A DNA stretch of 64,000 nt from Paenibacillus sp. FSL K6-1330 (GCF_037976825.1 NZ_CP150269.1:7363486-7427485), one strand, 5' to 3'; numbered from the stretch's first letter, positions 17,931-29,327 are shown. Notes: generated from the sequence alone by a model not told the origin. Numbers and translations are program-made.

Positions 17931-19309
17931 AAACCCTCTATTCGCGAATCGTCCTCACTACCATCGCCATTATGGTTATCAGCAGCTTGATTGCTTTTGT
18001 GCTGTCCAATCTCTACTACCAGTACAATCTCAAGCCATTTAATGATCAGAAGGTCACCACCATGGCCAAGGATATCGGCGATTTCTATGACAGCCACCCG
18101 GAGATTGATATTCATGAATATCTCCACCACATCGGACAGCTCGGCTATCAATTCTATCTGGTGAACAATCAAGGCAAAGAGTGGTTCTATGGCGGCTTAT
18201 TCCGTGAACGCGATCTCTCGACCGAAACGGTGCAGCGGGTACTGAACGGGAAGGTGTACCATGGCATCGGGGAGTTCCCATCTGAACTGTTCATTACCGG
18301 TTTTTTCGACAATGTCCTAAGCAATTCTATCGGCATTCCATTACAGGTTGACGGCAGGTCTCACGCGCTCTTCATCAGGCCCGATATTACCGTTCAATTC
18401 GGGGAAATGCGGATCTTCTTCTCGATCATTATGGCCATCGCCATCCTGCTGAGCATTCTGCTTGTAGGCATCATTACGCGATATATCGTGAAACCGATTG
18501 TGAAGTTAACTGAGGCTACCCAGAGCGTGGCGCAGGGCCAATATAACATTGAGCTGAATGTCACCCGGCGGGATGAGCTGGGACAGCTCGCAAATCATTT
18601 TTCCCAGATGGCCAAAGGTTTGGCGCAGCTGGAGCAGATGCGTCAGGAGTTTGTATCCAATGTATCGCATGAAATCCAGTCACCGCTTGCCTCCATTCAG
18701 GGCTTTTCGCAGACGCTGCAAACCAAGCGTTTGTCCGAAGAACAGCGGCAGCGTTACTTGTCGATCATTGAAGCGGAGAGCCGCCGAATATCCCAACTTA
18801 GCAAACAGCTGCTTATGCTGGCTTCCTTGGATAAGGAAGAGAACATTCTGGAGAAATCCACCTTCGACGTTGCCGAGCAAATCAGGCAGGTATTGTTTCA
18901 CACCGAATGGAGCTGGCGCAGCAAGGACTTGACCATCGATATGTCGCTGCCTTCAACCTATATCTATGGTGATCAACACCTGCTGCATCAAGTATGGACC
19001 AACCTCATCACCAACAGCATTAAATTTACGGCTCCAGAGGGCGTCATCTCGCTGCGTGTCACCGAACAAAACAACAAACAATGCAGCATCGAGATCTCGG
19101 ATACGGGCATTGGCATTCCGCAAGAGCATCTCCCCCACATCTTTAACAGGTTCTACCGTGTGGATGAGGCTCGGGATCGTTCCGAGGGCAGCAGCGGATT
19201 GGGCTTATCCATTACTCAGAAGATTGTTGAGCTCCATGGCGGGCGTATTGAAGTAACGAGTGAGCCTGGAAAAGGAACCACCTTCACCGTCATTCTCTCC
19301 ATCGTGTAA
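17927..19309 (+). CDS. hssS: HssS-like haem-sensing histidine kinase
   Basis: 460 aa, GTG start. TM1 (about 8-28), an extracytoplasmic sensor of about 135 residues containing FITGFFDNV and FIRPDI, which are also in S. aureus HssS, TM2 (164-186), HAMP, HisKA with His248 (FVSNVSHEIQSPL), HATPase with DTGIGIP and SSGLGLSI. The sensor is the best evidence for haem rather than antibiotic sensing. The downstream HrtB-like permease supports the assignment. Confidence 0.88.
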   Translation: MKTLYSRIVLTTIAIMVISSLIAFVLSNLYYQYNLKPFNDQKVTTMAKDIGDFYDSHPEIDIHEYLHHIGQLGYQFYLVNNQGKEWFYGGLFRERDLSTETVQRVLNGKVYHGIGEFPSELFITGFFDNVLSNSIGIPLQVDGRSHALFIRPDITVQFGEMRIFFSIIMAIAILLSILLVGIITRYIVKPIVKLTEATQSVAQGQYNIELNVTRRDELGQLANHFSQMAKGLAQLEQMRQEFVSNVSHEIQSPLASIQGFSQTLQTKRLSEEQRQRYLSIIEAESRRISQLSKQLLMLASLDKEENILEKSTFDVAEQIRQVLFHTEWSWRSKDLTIDMSLPSTYIYGDQHLLHQVWTNLITNSIKFTAPEGVISLRVTEQNNKQCSIEISDTGIGIPQEHLPHIFNRFYRVDEARDRSEGSSGLGLSITQKIVELHGGRIEVTSEPGKGTTFTVILSIV

Positions 19310-19325
19310 TGCAGCCTTATCGTGA

Positions 19326-19358
19326 GTTCATGCTCCGTTCATATTCCATTCCTATACT
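19326..19358 (+). promoter_or_regulatory. HssR direct-repeat operator and hrtB promoter
   Basis: GTTCATGCT-CC-GTTCATATT (19326-19345) matches the published HssR site, GTTCATATT-N2-GTTCATATT, in 16 of 18 positions. TATACT at 19353-19358 is the probable -10. This puts the site at the -35 position, as expected for an activator. Confidence 0.75.
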
Positions 19359-19430
19359 TGAGGCATATCCCTCAGAGATCGATAAAAAGGGATGATGCGC
19401 TACTCAATTACAGGAATGGAGATGAGAAAC

Positions 19431-20531
19431 ATGTTTCTTGCACTGCGCGAACTTCGACATGCGAAGCTGCGCTATCTGCTGATTGGCTTCATTATGGTGC
19501 TGATTGCCTGGCTCGTCCTGTTCGTGACCGGATTGGCCCAGGGACTCTCCTCTGATAACGCCTCTTCCATACAAAATATGAAAGCCGACTATCTGGTCCT
19601 TCAGGAAGAGTCCGATCATCGGATCAATCGCTCCATCCTTACCGAGGAGCTCTGGACCGAAGTACGGAGCCACCCAGGTGGAAACAAGGCCACCCCGCTG
19701 GGGGTACACATGAATACGCTGACTAAGGAAGGCTCTACAGCTAAATTCGATGCAGCTTTTTTTGCCATCGACGTGGAGAGCATGTTAGCTCCCAAGGTTG
19801 TTGAAGGTACCATGATTAACAATACGGATGCGGACCATGTCATGGCTGACCGCTCCTTGAAAGATGACGGATACCAGTTAGGTGACCGGATCGTTGATCA
19901 GGCTACAGGCGCCACATATACCATTGCGGCGTTTACTGAAGGACAGTCCTACAGCCATGCTCCGGTTATTCATATGAATTTTGAAGGGTGGAAGGCTCTT
20001 CAGCCAAGGAGTGCGAAGCAAGAACCCATCTATAGTGCAATTGTTTTGAATGGCAGTCCGGAACAAAAGGAAACCCTAGCGCGGGACATATCCGGCATTG
20101 AGATCATGACGAAAGACGAAGCGCTGCAGGGCATCCCCGGATTTAAGGAGGAGCAAGGCTCTCTTATCATGATGATTGTATTCTTGTTTGTGATCGCGGC
20201 TTTTGTCCTGGCTGTGTTCTTTTACGTCATCACGATTCAGAAAATGAATCAGTTCGGCGTCCTGAAGGCCATTGGAGCTGGAACCGGCTATCTGGTGAGG
20301 AATCTCATTTTTCAAGTCCTGACCCTTACCATCGTCAGTCTTGCGATCAGCATTGGCCTGACTTATGGAGTATCGCTCCTACTGTCCGGCATCGTACCGT
20401 TTTCATTACCCCCTTCGGTCGTCCTGCTCTGTTCGTTGCTATTCCTCGCGGTATCCCTGATGGGATCGCTATTGTCGCTGTATCGCGTCATCAAGATCGA
20501 TGCCATCGAAGCTATCGGGAGGGCTGCATAA
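19431..20531 (+). CDS. hrtB: HrtB-like FtsX-type ABC permease (haem efflux)
   Basis: 366 aa from ATG 19431; GGAG stands 9 nt upstream and MFLALRELRHAKLRYLLI is the usual start. Codons ATG 19392, 19416 and 19422 are possible alternatives. One N-terminal TM helix, a large extracytoplasmic domain (about 45-245), then three TM helices with FYVITIQKMNQFGVLKAIGA, the FtsX-family block also seen in HrtB. Works with the ATPase HrtA to expel toxic haem. TAA overlaps the next ATG. Confidence 0.87.
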   Translation: MFLALRELRHAKLRYLLIGFIMVLIAWLVLFVTGLAQGLSSDNASSIQNMKADYLVLQEESDHRINRSILTEELWTEVRSHPGGNKATPLGVHMNTLTKEGSTAKFDAAFFAIDVESMLAPKVVEGTMINNTDADHVMADRSLKDDGYQLGDRIVDQATGATYTIAAFTEGQSYSHAPVIHMNFEGWKALQPRSAKQEPIYSAIVLNGSPEQKETLARDISGIEIMTKDEALQGIPGFKEEQGSLIMMIVFLFVIAAFVLAVFFYVITIQKMNQFGVLKAIGAGTGYLVRNLIFQVLTLTIVSLAISIGLTYGVSLLLSGIVPFSLPPSVVLLCSLLFLAVSLMGSLLSLYRVIKIDAIEAIGRAA

Positions 20532-21229
20532 TGAAATCATCCAAACTGTTATTGGATCAGGTGAGCAAACAATTCGGCGATGGGGATACCACAGTTAACG
20601 TACTTAACAACATATCACTGGACATCAAAAGCGGGGAATTTGTCGCGGTTGTTGGGCCTTCCGGCTCCGGCAAAAGTACCTTTCTCTCCATTGCAGGGGC
20701 ACTGCTGTCCCCTACCCGGGGACGAATATGGATGGGCGATCAGGAGGTTACAAGGCTATCTGCAAAAAAAATGAATCAGCTGCGGCTGAACCATATCGGA
20801 TTTGTCTTTCAATCCTCCAATCTGATTCCTTATCTAACTGTTCGCGATCAGCTCCTCCTGATTGCCAAGCTGGCAGGTCAGCACGGCCAGGAGCCGCAGC
20901 AGCGGGCGGATGAGCTGCTTCATCGGCTGGGTTTATCGCACCGTAAGTTTCATTACCCTGAGAGCTTATCCGGCGGCGAACGGCAGCGCGTTGCCATTGC
21001 CCGGGCATGGATGAACAATCCGGAGCTCATTCTTGCAGACGAGCCGACTGCAAGCCTGGATTCGGAGCGCGGTCGAACCGTTGTTCAGATGCTCGCCGAT
21101 GAGGTCAAGTTGCGCCAGAAAGCCGCCGTCATGGTCACGCATGACAAGCGCATGCTCGATCTATGTGACCGAATCGTCTATATCGAGGACGGCAAGTTAA
21201 CCGAACAGCGACCGCCCACTCTGCTATAG
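20531..21229 (+). CDS. hrtA: HrtA-like ABC transporter ATPase
   Basis: 232 aa. Walker [10 protein letters not shown], signature [14 protein letters not shown], Walker [13 protein letters not shown], and a final His in VMVTHD. This is the LolD/MacB-type subfamily that pairs with FtsX permeases. Start overlaps the hrtB stop. In S. aureus hrtAB is divergent from hssRS; here the four genes are in one direction with the permease first. Confidence 0.9.
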   Translation: MKSSKLLLDQVSKQFGDGDTTVNVLNNISLDIKSGEFVAVVGPSGSGKSTFLSIAGALLSPTRGRIWMGDQEVTRLSAKKMNQLRLNHIGFVFQSSNLIPYLTVRDQLLLIAKLAGQHGQEPQQRADELLHRLGLSHRKFHYPESLSGGERQRVAIARAWMNNPELILADEPTASLDSERGRTVVQMLADEVKLRQKAAVMVTHDKRMLDLCDRIVYIEDGKLTEQRPPTLL

Positions 21230-21233
21230 TATG

Positions 21234-21282
21234 AAAAAACCGGATTCATCCCTAGTAACCTAGTAGATGAATCCGGTTTTTA
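21234..21282 (+). terminator. Terminator of the hss-hrt operon
   Basis: AAAAACCGGATTCATC pairs perfectly with GATGAATCCGGTTTTT 15 nt later; U-run follows on the plus strand. Confidence 0.92.
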
Positions 21283-21561
21283 TTATGCTGGATCGTGTAC
21301 CTTGTCCAGCTCTCAAGAAGGCCATACGCCTCATTGAATTCGTATGGCTTCTGTCCCCCCTACATTGTTCTGACTGCATATACCCGCTGCCTTTAGCCCC
21401 AATTCCAAATTATCAGCGTGCTGTCCTCTATGTCTCTCTCCATTATAGGGTGGATGGACAACCGACTAAGGGATAATATTATTCAAATGAAGGGACAAAT
21501 TCTTCCACATTTTGGGTATCAATGTTATCTCAAAGGTGTTTCTTGATTTCACTTCATTGCC
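21283..21561. other. Intergenic region between hrtA and purA terminators
   Basis: No gene seen. It contains two small hairpins (GCTGGA..TCCAGC at the left end, and GCCATACG/CGTATGGC at 21321-21348), meaning unclear. Confidence 0.6.
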
Positions 21562-21597
21562 CAAAAGAAAAACCCGCCGACAATATCATCGGCAGGA
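21562..21597 (-). terminator. Terminator of purA
   Basis: CCTGCCGA..TCGGCGGG on the minus strand, then TTTTTCTTTT. About 65 nt past the purA stop. Confidence 0.85.
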
Positions 21598-21661
21598 TCA
21601 TGGACCTATCTTATTGTTGAAGTTGAACTTCTAGTCTCTCTATTCTTGGTCCAACGCTAGA

Positions 21662-22981
<1,320 letters not shown>

Positions 22982-23062
22982 TTAATATTTCACGTAACAC
23001 TGAAGAAATAACCTCTACATGATGATTAAAATTCAACCTCACTGCACTAAAGCAGCAATACC

Positions 23063-23091
23063 AGTGTAACAGTCCCCATTTTTAAAGTCAA
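23063..23091 (-). promoter_or_regulatory. purA promoter
   Basis: Minus strand TTGACT, 17-bp spacer, TACACT. It sits directly downstream of the PurBox pair and gives a leader of roughly 105 nt to purA. Confidence 0.75.
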
Positions 23092-23095
23092 ATAC

Positions 23096-23139
23096 AAAAA
23101 CGAACAATCGCACATCAGTGTGTACGATTGTTCGGAATT
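23096..23139 (-). promoter_or_regulatory. PurR operator (two inverted PurBoxes)
   Basis: AATTCCGAACAAT (minus strand, 23139-23127) matches AWWWCCGAACWWT exactly; the inverted box AAAAACGAACAAT (plus strand, 23096-23108) has one mismatch. The 18-bp gap between 13-bp boxes equals the 16-bp spacing quoted for 14-bp boxes. The same palindrome could fold in RNA from dnaB and act as its terminator. Confidence 0.75.
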
Positions 23140-23192
23140 AGGACGAGATTATACAATGATTGCCGCATTATTCGGGGAACCACCATAAGAAA

Positions 23193-23293
23193 AACGACTG
23201 TCGACGTACTTTCTCTGAAGACAGACCGCGGTTAGAGGAAGTTTTTCTTGCGATATCAGGAAGGCCCAAGCTTCGAAGTTTATACTTGATATC
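23193..23293. repeat. Dispersed intergenic repeat, copy 1
   Basis: About 100 bp shared with 62403-62503: blocks ACAGACCG, GTTTTTCTTGC, ATATCAGG and TTCGAAGTTTATACTT are in the same order with point changes and one indel. Two shorter relics lie at 57117-57201. Confidence 0.75.
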
Positions 23294-23363
23294 TTAAGAA
23301 ATGCCCCTAACTTACAGCCAGTGGCAGGTATCTGTCTGGCTAGACTAAGGTTGAATACCGCCG

Positions 23364-24728
23364 TTATCCGGCGGCGAAGGCATCGGCATGGGTTCGCTCG
23401 TAATTGACGAATTTATTAAAGTTCTTCAGGAAGACCAGTTCCACCGTGCCTACAGGACCATTACGCTGTTTGGCAATGATGATCTCGATGATGTTCTTCT
23501 TCTCCGTCTCCTGATTGTAATAATCATCCCGGTACAAGAACGCAACGATATCGGCATCCTGCTCAATCGAACCGGATTCCCGAAGGTCACTCATCATCGG
23601 ACGCTTATCCTGACGCTGCTCCACTCCCCGGCTGAGCTGTGACAGAGCAATAACCGGCACTTCGAGCTCACGGGCGATTTGTTTAAGCGTACGCGAGATC
23701 TCGGATACCTCCTGCTGCCGGTTCTCCCCGGCCTTGCCGCGTCCATGAATGAGTTGGAGGTAATCGATCAGGATCATGCCGAGCCCCTTCTCCTTCTTCA
23801 GACGGCGGCACTTCGCACGTATATCGGCAACCGTAACGCCCGGTGTATCATCAATGTAGATCTCGGCTTCCGACAGAGCTGCAATGCCCATCGTGAGTTT
23901 GGACCAATCCTCATCACCCTTGAAATCACCGTTACGCATGACCCCGGCGTCCAGGTTAGCCTCCGCACAGATCATACGCTGTACGAGCTGCGGCGCTGAC
24001 ATCTCCAGACTGAAGATCGCTACGGTTTCCTTGGCACGAATCGCCACATTCTGGGCGATATTCAAGGCAAATGCGGTTTTACCTACGGAAGGACGGGCAG
24101 CTACGATGATCAAGTCGTTGCGCTGGAATCCGCTTGTCATTTTGTCCAAGTCCACGAAGCCGGATGGAATTCCCGTTGTATTTCCCCGGTTCTGATGGAG
24201 AACCTCCACCTTCTCGAATACTTCCATCAGCACATCGCGGATCGCAATAAACCCGCTGCCTGTGCGTCGATTGGAGATCTCGAGAATGCGACGCTCCGCC
24301 TCGCTGAGCATACCGGATACATCTTCTCCTCCGGTATATCCTTCACTGACAATCTGTGTTGCGGTTCGAATCAACCGCCGCAGCATCGATTTCTCTTCGA
24401 TGATCTGGGCGTAATAATCCACGTTTGCAGCCGTCGGAACCGCATGTGCCAGCTTGGCTAAATAGCTGACGCCTCCGACCTCTTCCAGCTGCCCTTTATC
24501 TTGCAGGAGAGATGTAAGGGTCACCAGATCGATCGGTTGATTGCCTTCCCCGAGCTGCACCATAACTTCATAGATCATCTGATGCGTTTTGTCGTAGAAG
24601 TCCTCGGCCTGCACCCGCTCCATCGCTGTAATCAGCGCTTCACTTTGCAGCAGAATGGCACCCAGCACCGCCTGCTCTGCCTCAAGGTTCTGCGGGGGGA
24701 CCCGATCGAAATAGAGTTCTCCTCCCAT
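23364..24728 (-). CDS. dnaB: Replicative DNA helicase (DnaB; DnaC in B. subtilis)
   Basis: 454 aa. N-terminal DnaB domain (PPQNLEAEQAVLGAILL), then the RecA-like motor with Walker A ARPSVGKT, Walker B region MILIDYLQL and the R-finger region QQRDKRP-like block. Unwinds DNA at the replication fork as a hexamer. It follows rplI with 1 bp between, so it is in the rplI operon. Usual length for Bacillales. Confidence 0.97.
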   Translation of the reverse strand: MGGELYFDRVPPQNLEAEQAVLGAILLQSEALITAMERVQAEDFYDKTHQMIYEVMVQLGEGNQPIDLVTLTSLLQDKGQLEEVGGVSYLAKLAHAVPTAANVDYYAQIIEEKSMLRRLIRTATQIVSEGYTGGEDVSGMLSEAERRILEISNRRTGSGFIAIRDVLMEVFEKVEVLHQNRGNTTGIPSGFVDLDKMTSGFQRNDLIIVAARPSVGKTAFALNIAQNVAIRAKETVAIFSLEMSAPQLVQRMICAEANLDAGVMRNGDFKGDEDWSKLTMGIAALSEAEIYIDDTPGVTVADIRAKCRRLKKEKGLGMILIDYLQLIHGRGKAGENRQQEVSEISRTLKQIARELEVPVIALSQLSRGVEQRQDKRPMMSDLRESGSIEQDADIVAFLYRDDYYNQETEKKNIIEIIIAKQRNGPVGTVELVFLKNFNKFVNYERTHADAFAAG

Positions 24729-24729
24729 A

Positions 24730-25173
24730 TTACTCCTCCGTAATTTGAACCTTGAGCGTCGCCTTGACGTCAGGGTGCAGCTTCACCGGAATCTGGGTAA
24801 CACCCAGACTGCGGATCGGATCGCTAAGTTCAATTTTGCGTTTGTCGATTTTGATCTTCTGTCCTGCCAGAGCTTCAGCAATTTGTTTGCTGGTAATGGC
24901 ACCGAACAAACGGCCGCCCTCTCCAGCTTTAGCTTTCAGGATAACCGTCATCTCTTCCAGCTTCTTGCCGAGCGCCTGCGCCTCTTCCTTCTCCTGGGCT
25001 TTGCGCTTCTCCTCGGAAGCCTGCTGCTGCTCCAGCGTCTTCATGTTGCCGTCGGTTGCCGGACGAGCGACTCCCCGCGGAATCAGGAAGTTTGTTGCGT
25101 ACCCTTCCGAAACTTCCTTCACTTCACCTTTCTTGCCTTGACCCTTCATATCTTTTATGAAAATGACTTTCAT
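24730..25173 (-). CDS. rplI: 50S ribosomal protein L9
   Basis: 147 aa. Starts [21 protein letters not shown], the classic L9 N-terminal domain, followed by the long connecting helix ([20 protein letters not shown]) and the C-terminal RNA-binding domain. Overlaps the end of gdpP by 4 bp. Confidence 0.97.
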   Translation of the reverse strand: MKVIFIKDMKGQGKKGEVKEVSEGYATNFLIPRGVARPATDGNMKTLEQQQASEEKRKAQEKEEAQALGKKLEEMTVILKAKAGEGGRLFGAITSKQIAEALAGQKIKIDKRKIELSDPIRSLGVTQIPVKLHPDVKATLKVQITEE

Positions 25174-27170
25174 TCAAATAACCCCTCTTTCGCTTCGATG
25201 TCCTTCAGTACCTCCATCAACTTCTCCTCGGCTTTCTCAGGCGTCGTATCCAGTTGTACTGCGGCGTTCGTTAAATGTCCGCCTCCCCCGAGACGTTCCA
25301 TAATCATCTGAACATTCATCTTGCCCATGGAGCGGGCGCTAATGCCAATCTTGCCGTCTGTGCGTTCGCTAATGACAAACGATGCCTGCACATCCGTCAT
25401 ATTCAGCAGCATATCCGCTACTTGAGCGATCAGCAGCTGCGGCATAGGCTCCCCGCTCGTCGATACCGCAATGGCGATATGGTCATATACCATTTTAGCA
25501 TGTTTCACGATTTCTGCCTTCGCTATAAATTCTGTCAGATCTTCCTTGAGCACCCGCTGAATCATCATCGTATCAGCTCCGTGACGCCGTAGGAAACCGG
25601 CAGCCTCGAACGTTCTCGATCCCGTGTGGAGGGCAAAATGCTTGGTATCTACCGTGATCCCCGCCAATAGGGCCGTCGCCTCAACCGGAGTAAGGGATAC
25701 CCGCTCGTGAATATATTGCAGTACCTCGGTAACCAGCTCACAGGTCGAGGAGGCATACGGTTCAAGATAGATCAGCACTGCATCATTAATAAACTCTTCT
25801 CCGCGCCGGTGATGATCCATCACCACAACCCGGCTTGCGCGATGAACCAGCCGCGGCTCCATCGTCATTGAGGCTTTATGCGTATCAACCACAACGAGCA
25901 ATGTATGCTCTGTCATCATCTGCATCGCTTGTTCGGTGGAGACGAAGCGGTTCATCAAGGCCTCGTCCTTGCGGACCTCTTCCATAAGCCTCGAAATCGA
26001 CGGATTCATTCCCTCCATCACGATATAAGCCTCCACTTTATACATCTGGGCTGCTTTCAGTATGCCGATTGCAGCGCCGACCACGTCCATATCCGGCAGC
26101 TTATGGCCCATGATGATCACTTTGTCGCTCTCCTGCATCAAATCACGCAGCGCATGCGAGATGACACGTGCCCTTACGCGCGTCCGTTTCTCCACTGCAT
26201 TGGATTTACCGCCATAGAAGGAAAGCCTTTGACCCGCTTTGACGGCAGCTTGATCTCCGCCGCGGCCCAGCGCCATATCCAAACTGGATTGTGCCAGCTG
26301 CCCTAGCTCCGTAATGTCCTCTGAACCGAAGGCAAGGCCAACGCTTAGCGTCAGCGGTACCTTCAGATCGGCGGTCATCTCCCGGACTTCATCCAAGATG
26401 AGAAAACGGCTGTTCTCCAGCGCATCCAGCGACCGGTGGTTGAGCATCATCAAATAGCGGTCCGAGGAAAGTCTCCGCAAATAGACGTTAAATTCACGCG
26501 CCCAATCGGTGATCTCACTGGTTACCTTCGCAATCAATGCCGTACGCTGTTGATCATCCATCCCCTGCGAGGCCTCATCGATGTTATCCATCATGATAAT
26601 GCCCAAAGCCAATCGCTCATCCTCATACCGCTGCCTTAGCACGGCCAGCTCGGTAATCTCATCCAGATAAATGAGTCGCTCATCCGGAATGACGGTTGCT
26701 CCATAGAACTTATCCTCGTGGGAGATCTCCAGACGAATTTCTTTCGGCAGCTTCTCCTTGTTATCCTTCTTCTCTTGGGCTTCCTTCATCGCGTTAACCA
26801 GCTGAGGAAACAACTCCTGCAAGGATACCCCGACCAACGATTGATGCGGAAACATATTGACTACGAATTGGTTATGCCACTCCACTGTCTTGTCTTCGCT
26901 GTACAGCACAATGCCAAATGGCAGTACGCTTACCGCTTCGCCCTCGACCCGCTGAATCCGAAATGACAGATCCCCAATATAATCCACCAGCTCGCGGCGG
27001 AATCGCATCTCCGTCTTCAGCATCGCATAGCCGCCTACCACCGCAAGCAGCAATCCGACCAGCCCCAGAATGGTATTGTAGAACGACAGAAAAATAACAA
27101 GCAGAAGCACCAGCGCAAACGCCCAGACGGTATGATAGCCGTGCCAGCGCTTCTGCAGAAATTTAGGCAT
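25170..27170 (-). CDS. gdpP: GdpP, cyclic di-AMP phosphodiesterase
   Basis: 666 aa. Two N-terminal membrane helices (about 12-50), PAS domain (about 70-155), degenerate GGDEF (about 165-300), DHH domain with [11 protein letters not shown] and MDHHRR, and DHHA1 near the C terminus with [10 protein letters not shown]. It hydrolyses c-di-AMP to pApA and so tunes potassium balance and wall stress. The order yybS-gdpP-rplI-dnaB is the Bacillales arrangement. Confidence 0.96.
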   Translation of the reverse strand: MPKFLQKRWHGYHTVWAFALVLLLVIFLSFYNTILGLVGLLLAVVGGYAMLKTEMRFRRELVDYIGDLSFRIQRVEGEAVSVLPFGIVLYSEDKTVEWHNQFVVNMFPHQSLVGVSLQELFPQLVNAMKEAQEKKDNKEKLPKEIRLEISHEDKFYGATVIPDERLIYLDEITELAVLRQRYEDERLALGIIMMDNIDEASQGMDDQQRTALIAKVTSEITDWAREFNVYLRRLSSDRYLMMLNHRSLDALENSRFLILDEVREMTADLKVPLTLSVGLAFGSEDITELGQLAQSSLDMALGRGGDQAAVKAGQRLSFYGGKSNAVEKRTRVRARVISHALRDLMQESDKVIIMGHKLPDMDVVGAAIGILKAAQMYKVEAYIVMEGMNPSISRLMEEVRKDEALMNRFVSTEQAMQMMTEHTLLVVVDTHKASMTMEPRLVHRASRVVVMDHHRRGEEFINDAVLIYLEPYASSTCELVTEVLQYIHERVSLTPVEATALLAGITVDTKHFALHTGSRTFEAAGFLRRHGADTMMIQRVLKEDLTEFIAKAEIVKHAKMVYDHIAIAVSTSGEPMPQLLIAQVADMLLNMTDVQASFVISERTDGKIGISARSMGKMNVQMIMERLGGGGHLTNAAVQLDTTPEKAEEKLMEVLKDIEAKEGLFE

Positions 27171-27181
27171 GACTCATCACC

Positions 27182-28099
27182 CTATCTTTTGGTTTTACTA
27201 AACGCCTGACGAAGTGGGAACGCCAAGTCCAGGATTCCGATAATCATAGCCGGCGGGAACAGCACAATCGGTAAAGCCGTCAAAAGCGGCACAATCGGAT
27301 GCCACTTCCGTTCGTGAGCGAGATAGTAGAAGAACCCCAGCGCTTGGATCATGAAGCAGATCTGCAGCAAAGGTGTAGCGTTAGCCACAATCATCTTCAT
27401 GAAGGTATTGTCCGAATCGACGGTTGCTATGTTGATGAAGAAAATGAGCAAGTAGTACCAGATCAGGGAACGCGGCAGCATCCATTCTCTAGCCGGCTTC
27501 AGCCGCGGCACGGACAAGCCCATGCTGCCCAGTGTAGGACGAGCCAAAGCATGGGTTACCACCGTCATGAGGAACGAGCTGATAATCATCGCAAATGGAA
27601 CCAAGCGCATCGTTTGATCTTTAATGAACTGTGTATCGAGTTCTGTGCCAAGGAACTGTCCGCCTAGGCCGCCTTCTACACCCATCTCAGTGAGCGGAGC
27701 GGTCGTCATCTTCACAATCTCATCCACGTACTCCGACAGATTTAATTGGAAGAAGGCCGTGCTGATCATGAGCAGAACGAGCATTTCCACCAGCATGACA
27801 GCCATGCCATACTTCAATACCTGCATGGCAGCCTTCCGCTTCCGGTACAAATACCCCATGACGATCCCCGGAATGGCAAAATAGATCGCGAATAACACAT
27901 ATATGGGATGAATCAGAAGCGCGATCAGCCACACGGGCACCACATGCATGATAAATGATTTTGTATTCAAAGCCGTAAACAGAACCGCAACCGGCAGAAC
28001 TAACAAGAAAGCCGTTACGATCGAAAAGGGTGTGAGTAGTGATAGCAGCAGAAGCAAATAAATAACGCTCCATACCGCCGTAGTCCAGCGCAGTTTCAA
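27182..28099 (-). CDS. yybS: YybS-like DUF2232 membrane protein
   Basis: 305 aa if TTG 28099 is the start. GTG 28108 is in frame but lies in the SD GAGGTGA, which is correctly spaced for the TTG. Eight or so membrane segments; no known enzymatic motif. It sits between a MazG-like gene and gdpP, as in Bacillus. The function is unknown; some models place it in spore or membrane biology without proof. Confidence 0.85.
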   Translation of the reverse strand: MKLRWTTAVWSVIYLLLLLSLLTPFSIVTAFLLVLPVAVLFTALNTKSFIMHVVPVWLIALLIHPIYVLFAIYFAIPGIVMGYLYRKRKAAMQVLKYGMAVMLVEMLVLLMISTAFFQLNLSEYVDEIVKMTTAPLTEMGVEGGLGGQFLGTELDTQFIKDQTMRLVPFAMIISSFLMTVVTHALARPTLGSMGLSVPRLKPAREWMLPRSLIWYYLLIFFINIATVDSDNTFMKMIVANATPLLQICFMIQALGFFYYLAHERKWHPIVPLLTALPIVLFPPAMIIGILDLAFPLRQAFSKTKR

Positions 28100-28104
28100 T
28101 ATGT

Positions 28105-28416
28105 TCACCTCTTACGTAAATGTTCTTCGAGCGCGGAAATATCCTGGTACCAATCTTCCAGTTGATGTCCTTCCTGCTTATGCTTTTTCAATTTCTCTAA
28201 CAAGAGATCGTCCAAATCCCGATAGGTCAAGCCGAGCCTTCGGCCCAGTATGTATGAGCTCATCATCAGGCTTGCCAAACTGTCTCCAACCTTTGTAGTG
28301 CTGCCTTCCCATAGAGCTTTGAATAACCGGGATACATTGTCAATTACTTCGGTTTTGAGCCATTCAATCACTTTGGCGCGTTTAGCTACATCCAAGTCCT
28401 TCGGCATATTTGGCAT
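28105..28416 (-). CDS. MazG-like family protein
   Basis: 103 aa from ATG 28416 (GGGAG 8 nt upstream; the ATG at 28422 is too near the SD). All-helical, with EVIDNVSRLFKALWEGSTTK and DLDDLLLEKLKKHKQEGHQLEDW, resembling the short MazG-like proteins of Bacillales. MazG proteins are nucleotide pyrophosphohydrolases; the EExxE metal motif is not obvious here, so activity is uncertain. First gene of the operon leading to dnaB. Confidence 0.75.
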   Translation of the reverse strand: MPNMPKDLDVAKRAKVIEWLKTEVIDNVSRLFKALWEGSTTKVGDSLASLMMSSYILGRRLGLTYRDLDDLLLEKLKKHKQEGHQLEDWYQDISALEEHLRKR

Positions 28417-28449
28417 ATCCATCTCTCCCTGAAAACAGCTTTATTCTCC

Positions 28450-28455
28450 ATTATA
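28450..28455 (-). promoter_or_regulatory. Extended -10 promoter of the MazG-like-yybS-gdpP-rplI-dnaB operon
   Basis: Minus strand TGCTATAAT, an extended -10 with perfect TATAAT; no good -35. About 35 nt upstream of the first gene. Confidence 0.6.
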
Positions 28456-28668
28456 GCATAAAAAAAAGCCGCCCACACAAAGGCCCATGCACCCTGTCCA
28501 TCCTTAGAACCAGCGGATAGAGATAAGCTACCTTCTCTTTGTACTCCAATCGGGCCCCGGTTATTCCTCCCCGCTCTTTCACTGCTGCCTCGCTTCTATA
28601 AAAATAGGACGTGTTACCCACATTGTCATCGTGGTCCCACGCCCTTGTTTATTCACAAATCTACTTGA

Positions 28669-29103
28669 TTATGATGCCCCGTGAGACTCCATCGTCTCCT
28701 TGGAGACAAACCGTTCACAATACTCAATGATAAGGCTTCTGCGTACAATGCCGATAAAGCGGTTCATATCGTCCACCACAGGCACAAAGTTCTGCACCTT
28801 GGCCAGATTAATCAGATCCTCCATCCGGGCGTCAATCGACACCGGTTTAATATCCATACGAAAAGGAACATCCTTCAATAAAAATTTCGAAGCATTCTCA
28901 AAGGTGATTTTGCCATCCGAATTTTTCATATGCCACAACAGATCACCTTCCGTTACAGTCCCTGCGTACTGTCCGTTCTTATCCAGTACGGGCACAGCCG
29001 TGTATCGGTGAAACTCCATCCGTTCCAGCGTCTGCCTGAGCGTAGAATCCAGTGTTAAACAGATCACTTCCTGCTTCGGTAATAGAAAAAAAGCGATATT
29101 CAT
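28669..29103 (-). CDS. Tandem CBS-domain protein
   Basis: 144 aa made of two CBS motifs: TLRQTLERMEFHRYTAVPVLD with GTVTEGDLL, and the second ending IGIVRRSLIIEY. CBS pairs bind adenine nucleotides and often regulate partners. No catalytic domain. SD AAGGAGG. Its place near gdpP invites the idea of a c-di-AMP sensor like DarB/CbpB, but that is inference only. Confidence 0.85.
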   Translation of the reverse strand: MNIAFFLLPKQEVICLTLDSTLRQTLERMEFHRYTAVPVLDKNGQYAGTVTEGDLLWHMKNSDGKITFENASKFLLKDVPFRMDIKPVSIDARMEDLINLAKVQNFVPVVDDMNRFIGIVRRSLIIEYCERFVSKETMESHGAS

Positions 29104-29252
29104 AATGCATTATCCTCCTTATGACTCCAACTTCTGAAGTCATGTTAAGTAACCTTCCTGATTTAAAGCCTAGGTATGCAGGTTACTCCTTCCCCTATCC
29201 ATACTCATACATACGTTAACTTCGTCGTTCTGATTCCTTGTATAGGGCACAA

Positions 29253-29278
29253 AATCAGCAGCCATCCGACTGCTGATT
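29253..29278 (-). terminator. Possible terminator of the LCP gene
   Basis: AATCAGCAG/CTGCTGATT with a short U-run (TTTTG) on the minus strand, 50 nt past the stop. A weak terminator. Confidence 0.5.
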
Positions 29279-29327
29279 GAGATGAAGCAACGTACTATGA
29301 CATTCATCCGGGTATACCGGTGTATAT

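Noticed and set aside
23095..23134. Simple terminator of dnaB
   Set aside because: The arms match PurBoxes exactly in position and spacing, so operator is the first reading; terminator function is kept only as a secondary possibility.
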